Source of the DNA: Ashinkailepas kermadecensis
Lineage: Eukaryota > Arthropoda > Thecostraca > Neolepadidae
DNA length: 64,000 bases
Assembly: GCA_034440615.1 (NCBI GenBank)
Contig: JAOTOM010005180.1
Span: 186,001-250,000 of the forward strand
Direction of reading: 5' to 3'
In this document: in pieces, positions 44,160 through 55,965 of the stretch
Layout of the letters: every line of letters starts with the position of its first letter
How positions within the stretch are numbered: the stretch's first letter is position 1
Program-made: the position numbers and the translations under genes
The notes under the pieces: model-generated
What the model saw: the letters and a program-made list of their open reading frames with translations, nothing else
Told to the model about the DNA's origin: nothing
The model's database searches: none

Positions 44160-45000
44160 CCGAATTGGTAGATGCAGAAACACCAAATTTTCAGTAGCTT
44201 TATTATACATCTCCTTTGCATATATTGTAAAAATTTCAGGTCTGAGTCATCACAGGTCATTTACTTGGAATCGGCCAAGGTAATGATGTTCCAAAATATT
44301 CAAAGTACCGCCAATCAGAGTAGTTGCAACATTTGACCACCAAGCTTAAACCAAGCTGTCCTTTCATGAAAACGAACACACTTCTATCTGGAAATTTTCG
44401 TTGAAGTCAAGGTTACTGGTCTGACATCAGATCAACTTTTGCATATTTTTACCGTATTCGGTGGGGAAAGTTCGATTTGGGGGTAATTTGTCACGCCAAG
44501 AATGATACAAAGCATGAAATAAGCATTCTGGGTTAATTTATGTCACACATGTCAATGACATCAGGTCAGGTCACGTTTCATGTATATTCCAAACAATGCC
44601 ATCTTATGCAGAATGCTGCTGTTCCTCGCCAAGTGATACCTGAATTCGCTTCAGCGCTGCCCAAGTCGAGCGATGGATGCATTAGATGATACACGAGTGA
44701 CCTGAGATGATCTGACCTCGTGCAAGCTGACCTGATTTGACATTCCTTTTTAATTGCTTCCCAAGCAGTGCACACAGGTGAAGGTTGAAGAGATCGGTTT
44801 ATCAATTTGTGCACTGTCCCAACGTGACCTGCGGTCAGGCCACGACGTCATAAGCTGAGCAGTTTACTTTTTTCAGTGTCGTAACAGTCCTTCTTGGAAC
44901 AATTTTATACTTCAAAAGTGATATTCAGGAGAAAGCTTGAGCTTACTTGACCTGACCATATGGCATGACCACGTGACCTTATAATTTTCGGATGTCTATT
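44160..45000. repeat. Segment rich in AGGTCA/TGACCT half-sites
   Basis: About ten tgacct or aggtca words occur, including tgacatcaggtcaggtcacg (44558), gacctgacc (44950) and cacgtgacc. Similar clusters lie at 51995-52240, 52470-52510 and 56160-56215, so this may be one dispersed repeat family. A nuclear-receptor role is only a possibility. Confidence 0.5.
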
Positions 45001-45262
45001 AGATATATATATTTTTCCTGAATGGTTATGTTGGAAGGACCCGAGACATAGGGAAAGCTGGGGTAGGCCAGAACCCGAAGCCTTTTCGGGTTTATATAGC
45101 ACACTGCAAAGGTTATTTCAGCTGTTGATATATCGCTGCTTACTTTGGACATTTTGATTTCTTCCCAACAAAAAAGAAACATTATTAACGAAACATTAAA
45201 TATTTCTGAGCCAGTAAGCCACCCAATATTCCGGTAACTTTATTGGCTCCCTCCGTCCGGTT

Positions 45263-45765
45263 GATTCCCCGGACGACCAACATGTGGAGAAGATTCGTCA
45301 ACTACTCACGAACGACCGTGAGCCACCAAGATTCTAGAACTAGATCCTAGAACTAGATTCTAGAACGCCGGAGAACTGGAAGTTCTCCGGCGACTCAAGA
45401 GGACTCCAGAAGGAAGAGGCCTGAGCTGTGGGCATCCGGCGACTGGGTCTTCCACCAAGACAGCGCGTCAGCGCATCAAGTCTGCTAGTGACCGGCTGGA
45501 TGACAGATGTGGGGATGAAGACTGTTCCTTACCCTCCCTGTTCGCCAGATCTGGCTCACAGCGATTTCTGGCCGTTCCCGAAGCTGAAATCTGCGCTGAA
45601 GGGGAAGAAATTCAGCAGCGTGGAGGTCATGAAGGATGCAGCACAAGACGTTCTCAAACTTCTATCGACGAACGACCTAACTTCCACAGGTGCTTCCAGC
45701 AGTGGAAGAGTCCCTTGGGCTGGTGTGCAGATGCGGGCGTAGAGTACTTTGAGGGATGTTATGTT
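45263..45765 (+). mobile_element. mariner transposase relic, internally deleted and frameshifted
   Basis: Three frame-shifted pieces are in order. DDQHVEKIRQLLTNDRE (45270-45322) matches the N-terminal region. GDWVFHQDSASAH near 45440 holds the second catalytic Asp. YPPCSPDLAHSDFWPF and PKLKSALKGKKFSSVEV (45530-45625) hold the third Asp. FHRCFQQWK and GVEYFEG (to 45755) form the C-terminus. This is a DD34D-type mariner. The segment with the first Asp is missing. Terminal repeats were not found. Confidence 0.88.
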
Positions 45766-46307
45766 TTTCTGTGCCGCCTGGATAACTTGTTCTTTTCAGC
45801 ATTTTCTCATTCCTTTTGATCACACCACGTGCATGACGTCATTTAAGACTTGGACGGACACCCCAAAGGTCATCTGAGAAACAACGATCATCGGGTCGAA
45901 GTCGCGGCCAGACAACTGCCAGTTGCACTAGAGATGAGTGCAGTTGCCGTTTTGTAACGTCGGCTGGACGTTAGTTGTGGTTTCTGCAAGGAGTTATTTT
46001 TCATTTGTTAGTTTTCCTTCCGTTCCGTTAGATAAAATATTTCCTATCTGAAAATGATATCGTCATTGGAACTACCATTCGATTTTATTGTTAACTTAGC
46101 ATTATTTTATGTCGGTTCGCTCTATCTCGGTGGACGAGGCTTTGGGCAAAAGAGCAAAATCCGCTGTAAAACCGCCTACAGTCAGCTTTGATACAAAGTT
46201 AGCTTGTGACACAGTCAGTTTGTGACATACAATCAGTTTGTGACACACAGCTTGGAGCTTGCCAAACGAGAATTCGGCCGAAGTCGCATCCATTGACTCG
46301 GGCCACA

Positions 46308-46541
46308 ATGGCTGACAGCGACCAAAGCGGCCCGAATGACGGCCTGCACCTAGCCCGGAAACGGCCATCAATGGAGCAGTCGTCCCGTGCTATTGTAACC
46401 ACACCGTGGCTCGCTGGCGCTTCGACTGTGGGCGTAGCAGCGGGGACGTTGTCCAACTCGTCGCCCGGAAGCCATAAACGTCGCTATCTGCCACAAGTTG
46501 TCCAGCTGCCCACCTATGATGGTGTGGTGTGTGATTGTCAG
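46308..46541 (+). CDS. Candidate first coding exon, unknown gene
   Basis: ATG 46308 in a good context (gccacaATGG) opens 78 codons ending at the donor TGTCAG|GTGTTT in phase 0. The sequence includes MADSDQSGPNDGLHLARKRP, SNSSPGSHKRRYLPQ and LPTYDGVVCDCQ. It is low in repeats and has balanced composition, unlike most frames here. It looks like the start of a nuclear protein (basic KRR stretch), but I cannot assign a family and saw no certain second exon. Confidence 0.4.
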
Positions 46542-46619
46542 GTGTTTGACCGGATCCAGGGTTCCTGCAATAATCGATTCATTTTTCAGAGGCCCGCTAC
46601 GGCGTGACCCCCTCAGGAT

Positions 46620-48430
46620 GTCCGAACCCCTACCGGACCCCTAAGGATGTCCAAAAAATGGACATCCCTATGACACAATATTTTTTATCACTTGACATTA
46701 TGCATCCCTCCGTTTCTCTGTCCTTTTATTGGTTGGCCAGTATTGTATTTGCATTCAACTCTGCAAGAAAGACAAATTTTATATAATACAAAATCTTCGT
46801 GCGAAAGTTACCATAGAAACGTGGCGTCGCTGGTTATCGTGGGCGGAATTATGTGTCGTCGTGTGTCGTCCGATAATATTCGGTAAATATGGTTCGCTTT
46901 CCTTAACGCTTACCGTTCCTTGTTTCGTGTTTTGTTGTTTCATGCTTCCGGTGAATAGCCCAAGTAGTCGAGCATTGCGAAGCGACATATGGATGTCGAA
47001 GAGACATCTAGCGCACAGAGCCCAGGTGCGGTCGGGCGCTCCCACTCCCGGCCGGCCTGCAGCCGCCAGGTGGCGACCTGTTGTGCGTCGCATTAGCCGG
47101 TTTTACAGCGAAACTTGCTCGTGTTTGGTGTATCTGGTAAAATAACTTTATGGATGGCATAGTAGTTAGTGGCTGGCGTAACGTCAAGAAAGTTTACTTT
47201 TACGGACATTTCATGTTGATTATAGTGAAGGAATGGTCCGTTATTCGGCGCACGAACTGATCTTGTACACACAACTTAATTTATATTTCACATTATTTTC
47301 ATTTCAGGATTTATATTTTTGGTTCCGAAAACTGACTTGCTCCGCCAGTTCCTCTTTCTCCAGCGCTGCCACTATGGTACGATCGTGCCAGCTGTGGTAC
47401 GCTTTCGACAAATCTGGTGCGCGGGCAAGATATCGGTTTCAGGTCTTGCGCCTGTCGGGGTCCGGGGCACGCATTTCGTGTTTGCTTTTTCCCAATTGAT
47501 TCAACGATTGCGGATCGTTTGCATCGGATTTCACGACGCATAATTGATCAAAGAACCTCACCGTTGTTTCTTTATTGGGTTATGATGCTCCGTTCATAAT
47601 TGTTGTGGTGTAAAATGAAGGCATTCGCGACAGGAAATTATCCACGTGAAAAAGAGTCGGACAACCGGCAACTGGTAGCATTGCATAGCAAGTCGATCAG
47701 ACGGTATAGTAGCGTCGCCAACAGGGCTGTAGATCTCTCACGAAGCGAGGGGAGTCCATGTCCTTCTTTTCAACACACATTTTCAGATTGAATAGACTCC
47801 CCCCTCACCAATAGCACATTCGGGATCTCCAGCCATGGTCACCAGAGAGGGCAGGGTGCAAAGGCGGGTCTAAGGGGGAGGGGGCGAAGGTGAACCTGCT
47901 CATAACCCAAAAGGTAAAATGCCGCTGTAAAGCCGTCTATTCACATTGATATTCACATGTGCAATGTACGTTGCACATCGTACCTGCATGACTCACAATT
48001 CTCTCAAACTTGGATCACTTCTTAGCATAGCGAAACAACGCTCCCCCTCTCAGCCGCGCCGCACAGAAAGAACAACACGACGACACCACGGCTAAAGCCG
48101 GACGGCGGAAATCTCGCAACAAGTATGGCCCGCATTCAGAGGACTCGACAGAGATTGGTGGTGATGGTGGATTGGTGCTTCAGGACTACCTGGGTCATTT
48201 TGTGCCCACACTCGAGATTCATCGTCGTAGCAATCCATAAACACCGCAGTTATATGTGGCCACACTGGACATAATTTGAACACAGTGATTGATCTATTTA
48301 GCTGTGACAATGTTCAATGTTACTGCGAGTCAAAATCAAGACATTTTGTTCATCGCAAGTCATTTTGTCCACTGCGCTTACCGGAGATGTGACCGCCCAC
48401 CAGTCGGTGCCGGAAATGCCCGGCTCAACG
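46620..48430. other. Region without an assigned gene
   Basis: Short frames and possible splice sites (for example tttcatttcag at about 47298-47308) could belong to the gene starting at 46308. Nothing is firm enough to annotate. Confidence 0.4.
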
Positions 48431-48449
48431 GCATCTCACCGCCCACGGC

Positions 48450-48965
48450 GGTGAGATGGAGCTTCGTCCGCATCCGCGTCCCTCACCGACGCTGCGTCCC
48501 TCACCGCCTCTGCGTCCCTCACCGACGTTGCGTCCCTCGCAGCCGCTGCGTCCCTCACCGACGCTACGCCCATCACCGACTGCGCCGCTGCGTCCCTCAC
48601 GCGACGCCCTCGACGCCGTTCATCACCGCCCTCTGCGTCCTCACCGCCCTGCCCTCACCGCCTGCGTCCTTCCGCGCTGCGCCCATCACCGACGCTGCGT
48701 TCATCACCGCCGCTGCTGCGTCCCTCACCGACGCTGCGTCCCTCACCGACGCTGCGTCCCTCACCGCCGCTGCGTCCCTCACCGACGCTACGCCCATCAC
48801 CGACGCTGCGTTCATCACCGCCGCTGCTGCGTCCCTCACCGACGCTGCGTCCCTCACCGACGCTGCGCCCATCACCGCCTCTGCGTTCATCACCGCCGCT
48901 GCTGCGTCCCTCACCGACGCTGCGTCCCTCACCGCCGCTGTTGCGTCCCTCATCGCTGCGCGTCC
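48450..48965. repeat. Minisatellite, 18-bp-based unit
   Basis: gcgtccctcaccgacgct and variants (gcgccc, gcgttc, accgcc) repeat for about 500 bp. The unit is a multiple of three and free of stops, producing long Ala/Ser/Asp or Arg/Pro frames. Confidence 0.93.
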
Positions 48966-49059
48966 CTCGTCGCCACCCTGCTTCTCGTCGCCATCGCTCT
49001 CCTCGCCGTCACTGCATATCCCCGACACGACCCACGCCATATGCCCCAGTGCGCTCGAC

Positions 49060-49250
49060 CTCGACCGGTGACCGACAGGCTGCCGGCACGGGCCGCCCAC
49101 TGACCCGGGGCGACCCGACCAGGCACGGGCGGCGCCAGGTCCCAGCCCCGGCCGGCGACCGACGGGTGGCCGGGACGTGGCCGCCCACTGACCCGGGGCG
49201 ACCCTATCAGGCACGGGCGGCGCCAGGTCCCGGCCGCGGGCGGGCGGAGG
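49060..49250. repeat. 89-bp duplication, very GC-rich
   Basis: gccgcccactgacccggggc occurs at about 49091 and 49180, each followed by gaccc(g/t)a(c/t)caggcacggg and cggcgccaggtcc. Confidence 0.9.
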
Positions 49251-49697
49251 CCGGTCTTGCGTCGCCGATGAATTCTTCACCTGTCTGTCCACTCGCTGAC
49301 CACGGGACTCGAAGTCTGCCTTGACGTTGGCCAGTCCTCTCCTTGTGCAGATCGTGTAGATCCTAGCGGTCAGTTCTGCGTCTAGAAGGCAGTTGAATAA
49401 AGACTGGCTGGCGTTAGCGACTCGTTGATATAGAGGCGCGTCAAACGAGGTCCTCCACCTCTGAAACTCCGTGTCAGATGCATTCTCCTCCGCGCACCTG
49501 ATCTCTGACGCTGGTTTTGCGAATTTATAGATCACAAAATGGTTGTCTTGCAGTCTATGCACGGTTTCGAAGCTTTTGCTAGTGATGTACATATCCGAAA
49601 AGCATTTTGTCAATATTTGCACGTTTTTACCCTGAATGTTTTCATTAGCCCCTTCCACAACGGCCACCAGTGGGTAGTAATCGTCATGACATCCCAA
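49250..49697 (-). CDS. Unassigned open frame next to minisatellites
   Basis: The minus strand is open from ATG 49697 through about 145 codons of non-repetitive sequence: MGCHDDYYPLVAVVEG, NVQILTKCFSDMYIT, FETVHRLQDNHFVIYKF, SLFNCLLDAELTARIYT. It then enters the 89-bp and 18-bp repeats, where openness is uninformative. Part of it is duplicated in degenerate form at 49900-50150. It could be an exon or the relic of an unknown element; I recognise no domain. Confidence 0.35.
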
Positions 49698-50150
49698 TCG
49701 CGAAATCAGGCCATATAAAGTACGTTTAAAGTCTGAGCATGTTTAAATAGCATAAGTGGCCAAGTCAGCCTATAAATAAACAAAAAAGCACTCTCGTTTC
49801 CACAAGATGACCAGTTTTTGGTCCAGGTGACAGCTCGTTTATGCACAAAGTCTGAAACTATGTATCTAGGTCCGCGCCTGGGATGTCGTCTTGTAGGAAT
49901 TTTAGAATACAATGGCCACCAGCGGGAGGTAATCGTCATAACATTCCAATGGTGAACTCCGTCCGACCATGTCAATTGAGTTGATCTGAAATGTTTAAAT
50001 TACATCAGCGACGAAGTTAACCTGTAAATAAACAAACAACGCATGATTACTTCTTTAAAATGATCAGTGTTTGGTCTAGTAACAGCTCGCTTATGCATAT
50101 TCTCTACATATGTTTATCTAGATCCACGCCTGGGATGACTAGTCTTGGAC
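49650..50150. repeat. Diverged tandem duplication, about 250-bp unit
   Basis: ggccaccag(t/c)ggg, gtaatcgtcat(g/a)aca, cctataaataaacaaa, gacagctcg(t/c)ttatgca and cgcctgggatg occur in the same order in 49655-49890 and 49910-50135, with about 25% difference. Confidence 0.8.
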
Positions 50151-50369
50151 CTCGGAAGTGAGACCACGCGAACCTGACTTTCGAAGTAAATGCGATAACA
50201 ACAGCTGTTTGCGAATTTAGTGGTCTTCAAATATCAAGCCTTGCAGGCATGTTTCCGCTCTGGTCAATATCGCCAACCAGCTTCGGCTACGATAAATGAT
50301 TGGCTAATGTGGTAGTTATAAGCAATTATAATTAACGTCTAAACATGGCGTGCTCATTTGTGCTCTCAT

Positions 50370-50510
50370 CAGTGGCGAATCTAAGATTTTCCCAAGGGGG
50401 TGGGTGCATCCCGAATTTTGGTGTCGTCAATGCCCTTTCAATAGGCATTGACTAGGCATTGACATAGGCAGACAATAGCATACAAAACTTCAATGCCCCT
50501 AGCATGATTT
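50370..50510. mobile_element. Possible hAT-like MITE left end
   Basis: cagtggcgaatctaagattt followed by ccaagggggtggg resembles the ends of the other hAT-type MITEs. The right end was not found. Confidence 0.4.
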
Positions 50511-50530
50511 TTGTTTGTTTGTTTGTTTGA

Positions 50531-50695
50531 TTGGTTGGTTATTGGTTTTTACGACACGTCGACTGTTTGAGTCATATAGCGTCGCCAATCTCTCACGCCG
50601 ATTGGTCGCGGGCGAAGAGTAGCGACAGGTGAGATTCGAACCCACAATCTTTCGATTGTGAGACGAGCATCTAACCCCTAGACCACTCGTCCCCC
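50531..50695 (-). mobile_element. tRNA-derived SINE (SINE-A)
   Basis: Full-length minus-strand copy inserted into a (tttg)n run. tgtttgtttgtttga at 50516-50530 and 50696-50710 forms the target duplication. Confidence 0.93.
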
Positions 50696-51835
50696 TGTTT
50701 GTTTGTTTGAGAGTGCGCTCCGAAAACATCTGGATTTGCAGGTAGCATTGTGCCATAGCTAGCGTTGGTCTTCTGGCGTTTTGTGGCATTGAGACAGTTT
50801 GCAGCTCATATTCTTAGTACACAAGGGGATCAAGGCACACGTCTCCACTCATAGCTTCGGAAAAACATTCGCGAACGGAAAAACGTTAACGTTCTGTACT
50901 GCCTCCAGCGGTTGACCGTTCAGCCGGTAGTCGTGCCGGTCTTCATCGGATGATTTTCTTCTTTGCTTCCGTGGACTGGCTTTGTCCTGTTATCTGACTA
51001 CGTAGGTCTTAAATACGTGACATGTAGCTTGAATGCAAATAAATATTCCACTGTAATTTCTTTTTCTAATTGAGGACAATATAAAAACAGCCAATATTGG
51101 TTGATGTTCAATGCCACCTACAAACACATGGTTAATAATGATGATAACTAGTCTTAAGTTCCTTGTAATGCATTACAAAATAGTCCAAAATTCTATTCGA
51201 TCACTAGTGCTCGAAGACACTTTTGAGCTATTTTGTAGTGTGATAAGGAGCTTAAGGTCAGTTATCATCATGATAAGTCTTAGCATCATGTTCAGGACAG
51301 TGCTTCAAGAGATAAAACATGAAGAATACATTCAATCCGACAGAGTCCAGCATGCGAAGTATGAGAGTATTCAAAATCTTGCTGCAGTTCCTCATCGCGA
51401 CATTTAACATTCTATGCTTAGTTTTTTTTTCAATTCCGACTGGTGTTTGTTGTTGGCAATCTGCACTTCTGAAATATTGCCTTGGGGCTAGTTTAGTGTG
51501 TTTTGGTGTCTCACATTAGCCTGGTCATTATGATGGTCACAGCCAAGAATAATGCATGGGAATAACCTCCGTACATAGCACATCAAGCTCACGCATTTCA
51601 CCGGCTTCAGCTTTGTATCTTCGCAAAGTGGCTACAGCTTGAAAGTGAACGTAAGTTTTAGCCGGCAGCTATCAGGAGGCTAAAACAGTTCGGCCAGTCT
51701 GTTTAAATCATGGATTAAACCGGTCGATGCCACCACGTGGCAAAAACGTCCCAGCTCGGCTTCAAGACAGTGCTTGTGGAGATCGATCGCGTTGCACAGC
51801 CGTGAACCTCAAATTGAGCAGCATCTGCATCTTCA

Positions 51836-52818
51836 TCTTAACACGCGCCCTGGAGGGCCTCTGAAAATTACGCGCACTGGAGGGGGGGGGGGGCGGATTC
51901 CGCCCCCTAAGATCTCGGCTCCTATTAAATCTGAAGTAACGAAATTCACAGGGTGGATGGGTACAGTAGTGAACTCTATTGTGTGTCAATTTCATTCATG
52001 ACCTTAGGTCAATATCTTCAAGGTCAAATAAGGTCACGTATGTCAAAATGTTCTTGTTTTGCGTGGCTTGGCTTGTCATTGCTATGGATCGCTGTGATTG
52101 TGTTTAAATGCTCCAAAATGGGCATCAATGATGTTTTGGACATTACTAATGATGCAATGCTAGACTCGGCATTTGACCTCAGGTCACCTATATAGCAGCA
52201 CTTTATCAGGTCAGTTACCTGTTCCAGTTACCGGAACCGGGTCGCCCGCCCGACTGCTCCGTCGGGCGGCTCGGCGCAATCGACTTCGCGAAGAATGGAG
52301 TGTGAAGTACATGAATAAAGTATGGAAACGCTTAGGTACACAATGACAAACAGTAGTTTTCAGGATGTGTAGGGAGTAACATGCAAAGTGACATCAATCG
52401 TATGACAGTCATTTGCATTTATGACAACATTCCAGTTGACCAAGTTTGGTTCCATTAACCTGTCATGAACTTGACCTGACTTGACCTCGGTGACCTAACA
52501 TGACCTTGAAACTATATACATAACAATATACATCAAACAAGTCGCTAGTGTTGCCAAGAACACTTTCCTTTTGCCAATATACGGGAAGCGCATCAGCGCC
52601 TATTTTTTGTGGTCTGGCGCTACGAAATGTTTTGACTTTAACGGCCTCTAACCCAAAAAATGTACGGCCGATTTCCGTTTTTCTTACTTTAAACGACGCG
52701 CAGGACATGTCTAAGTAGGTACGCAAAAATGGCGCATATCTACCGGTAAAATCTGGGGTTATGTGGTAAAAATCGGAGGGGTGGGCGGATTTCGCCCCCT
52801 CCAGTGCGCGTGTTAAGC
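51836..52818. mobile_element. Possible element with ttaacacgcgc inverted ends
   Basis: ttaacacgcgccctggaggg near 51838 is matched in reverse by ccctccagtgcgcgtgttaa near 52797-52816. Both ends have a G/C-rich cggatt(t/c)cgccccct next to them. The interior holds AGGTCA-rich sequence. No transposase frame is seen and no clear target duplication was established. Confidence 0.5.
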
Positions 52819-53264
52819 TTCTTTTCCATGAATTCCGCACCTGTTCGTATTATTTCCATTATGGCGGCGCGCTCTGCCTGCATGAATGCCATGCGTGTCT
52901 GGTGGTATTCATCAGTCAGTTGAGTGACGGCAAACAACGTCACTGTCATGTGTGGTGCGGAGGTGTGCGCCTGACTGTGCTTGCGTTTGCGTTTTGCGCT
53001 GGACGCTGTTCACTGTCATGCGTAGAGACCGCTGTGCTCGACCTGTGCGGAGGTCATTGTGCAACATCAGCTGCATACATCTGCCTGGTCCTGGTTGGCG
53101 GATAATTTCATAGACGCATTATCTGCCAGGAGCACCTATTTGTCTTCGGTATTGTCGTCCGACTCCAGGTAGCAGAAAGCAAGTGTGAATTGTGGTTGCG
53201 AATTGTAATATGCACTTGTAAAATGTTTTCGGGCATAATTTTATCATGTGGTTGTTCGATTAAA

Positions 53265-53415
53265 GGCGCAGGAAAACAATGACGCCGGAAGACAATGACG
53301 CCGGAAAACAATGACGCAGGAAGACAATGACGCCGGAAAACAATGACGCAGGAAGACAATGACGCCGGAAAACAATGACGCCGGAAGACAATGACGCCGG
53401 AAGAAAATGACGCAG
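53265..53415. repeat. Minisatellite, 16-bp unit
   Basis: gacgccggaa(a/g)acaat repeats with a 16-bp step (53281, 53297, 53313), about nine copies, with gacgcagg variants. Confidence 0.93.
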
Positions 53416-53419
53416 GAAG

Positions 53420-54890
53420 TATACTAAGGTTGGAGGGTGTGGTTAGTCAGCAACCCCCAGCACCCTTAAACGAAATTCATGGGATTTCGATCACTTGGAC
53501 ACGTGATCAGGATATTTTTGTCAACTTCCCAGGAGGACAAGATCATTTTTGCAGAATTTATTCAGGGAATGGACATTTACCCCCAGCTTGAGAGGTAGGA
53601 GATTATCTGCCCCTCTTGGCTTTCCCCACCCCACGCGGTCGACCGGATGTTACTTTTAAAGAAAGGATTTATGCAGGCTTTTAGTGCGATATATTACGCC
53701 TTCGAAACTTCATGTTATTCAGGTGTCAGGTTTCGGAGATCATAAGGGAAGGACTTAGGTTTCCACCAATCGACGCCACAACTACGCAGTGTGCACAAAT
53801 TCATATTCAGTTGTGTAGTAGATTCATGTTCAGATGTTCATGTTAGATGTGAAGAAGAATCGTCTATTTTTGCCATCGAAGATGCAACTATAAACGAAAT
53901 TTCATACCTCCTGCTGAAATACAATGGAGGAAGAAAATCTACGTTCTGTGCGGTGCCCAATAGCGCTATGCAGATCTGAAAATGAAGCAAATCATGCTAA
54001 GTGCACTTTACTTATCATCGACTTCTAAAATGCAGTTGCCATTTGCCAGCTAAAGATGCAACTAGAAAGGACACACTCACACGCAATGTAAATATGTGTC
54101 TAATTACTTGCTGCTTTGCACTCATATTTTCCAATTTGGACACACTGCAATTGCGCAACCACCAATGCTGAGATAAGCACGTCACTCAGCTCAACTGAAT
54201 GGCCGTGCGGAGAGATGAAGTGATGTGGCAACAGTTTAATTAATTCATCTCTAATTAAGTTGGTCGGCCCCGGTGTGAGGCTGGCGGTGGGCGCCACCAT
54301 TCGCCAACTACTGGCGTCTGTAGCGCGAGGTCTATCCTTTGCCCTGGTTTTCATGTTCCGCGACATGATAATCAGACTCGTTGTTGTTCTTTTGGTAGCT
54401 TTAGCATTGACACTGAACTTTACAATTATTTCTTCATGCACACATTTTTCGTTCTTTTCACCGTGCCTTTGTCATGCGGCTTCTTTACACGTACTTCAAT
54501 GTAATCTTTCATGATTCCGATCAGTATGTTTTTCTCAGTTGTTCTAGCTTTCAAACTCCGCCTCTTCTGCGCCTCCATGGTCGCCGCAAAACCGGCGCTG
54601 CTGCGACAATGATGAAGTGTTGCGCCCGCCCATATCGTGTACCCCGCCCATATCGCCCGCGCATATCCATGTCGTGTACCCCTCGGCGTCGGGGGCGGGC
54701 ACATTGGCCACGTGGGATCCATTCTAAGGTGCTACACTGTACTCTGTAGTAATGCTTGGTCCTAAATCGAAGCAGTTAGATGCAAATTGAGACGCATGGA
54801 TCCCTACAAAACCGAGATGCGTCCAAACAATGCAAGATAAAGTAAAAACTACGTTGATAAATAAGACTTACGTTCACTTGGATTGCTCCA
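53420..54890. other. Region without an assigned gene
   Basis: Short frames only; the longest (54100-54441 minus) is not recognised. There is a small ggcc/cgcccatatcg repeat near 54628-54665. Confidence 0.45.
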
Positions 54891-54908
54891 GGCAATATCA
54901 CCAAAACA

Positions 54909-54942
54909 GACGACGCGTCGTAAAATCAATAACCAACCAACC
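54909..54942 (+). mobile_element. SINE-A tail fragment
   Basis: acgacgcgtcgtaaaatcaa followed by taaccaaccaacc is the 3' end of SINE-A without its head or core. No target duplication was recognised. Confidence 0.7.
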
Positions 54943-55694
54943 GGAAGAGAACCAGCCAACTATCCGTGCTGTGCTGGGCAGGGCTCCTGCTGATTTGAGC
55001 ACGACAGGCACTTACGCGTCGTGCTCGATTGCTATGGGTGGAATTACAATTTTGGACAGGACACATGGAGTCATATTGCATGATTAGTGTTATGGTATGT
55101 TTAAGGACGAAATTATTATTTATATTTGGTACTTCGCTTTCGTCGTGCTTTTTTCCTTGGATGCTACTAATACTGGTGCACTTGTACTGATGCTACTTTC
55201 TACCACGTTAATTGGTAGGGTATTTTTTCGCTTGCACGTTAGTTTACTTTCCCATGTTGATTGAGTCTACTGAAGAACCTTGGATATATTTCAATCACAG
55301 GTCATACATATGGTGAAATTCTTACCTTTGTGATTATTGTCAAGAATGTGTCACACTGGTGGATTAGACTAACTACGTTATTGGAATTCATAATTAAAAT
55401 GCAAGAAGAAACTGTTGTGTACGACAAAGGACGTCTTTGACCTATGATAACACTATTCGGCAGCATTCCGCCAGCATTTTGGCTGTAAAATACTATCAAC
55501 GTTCTGGTGAAGAACCAGATACGAACACAATCAGTAGGCTCATCTTATCTTAGGGTTCTCATCTTAGGGAATGAAAAAGTGTGTTGATCTCTGAAGTAGT
55601 TAAAGTCAAAGAACTTGAAGCCTGAGGTTGTAAAAGGGCGAGTGTTACCGCTCGCAGTGCCGATAAGGGTTTTCCTCATCCGTCTTACTTTTCC

Positions 55695-55965
55695 GTTGTA
55701 TTTCGTGTGAATGCTGCCGGCTCTGTCTTAGGTTGATTACTGCTAACCGCTCGGTCACTCCATCGTGTGAATGCTGCCGGCTCTGTCTTAGGTTGATTAC
55801 TGCTAACCGCTCGGTCACTCCATCGTGTGAATGCTGCCGGCTCTGTTTTAGGTTGATTACTGCTAACCGCTCGGTCACTCCATCCTTGATCAGCTTGTTT
55901 GAAATGCTCGCTTGCGTCACTCCATCCTTGATCAGCTTGTTTGAAATGCTCGCTTGCGTCGCTGG
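55695..55965. repeat. Compound minisatellite: 60-bp x3 then 41-bp x2
   Basis: tgtgaatgctgccggctctg plus ttaggttgattactgctaac recurs three times with a 60-bp step, joined by cggtcactccatc to two copies of cttgatcagcttgtttgaaa. Both units share the junction word tcactccatc. Confidence 0.95.

Noticed and set aside
48289..49103. 260- and 215-codon + frames
   Set aside because: Largely the 18-bp repeat read in two frames with no domain.
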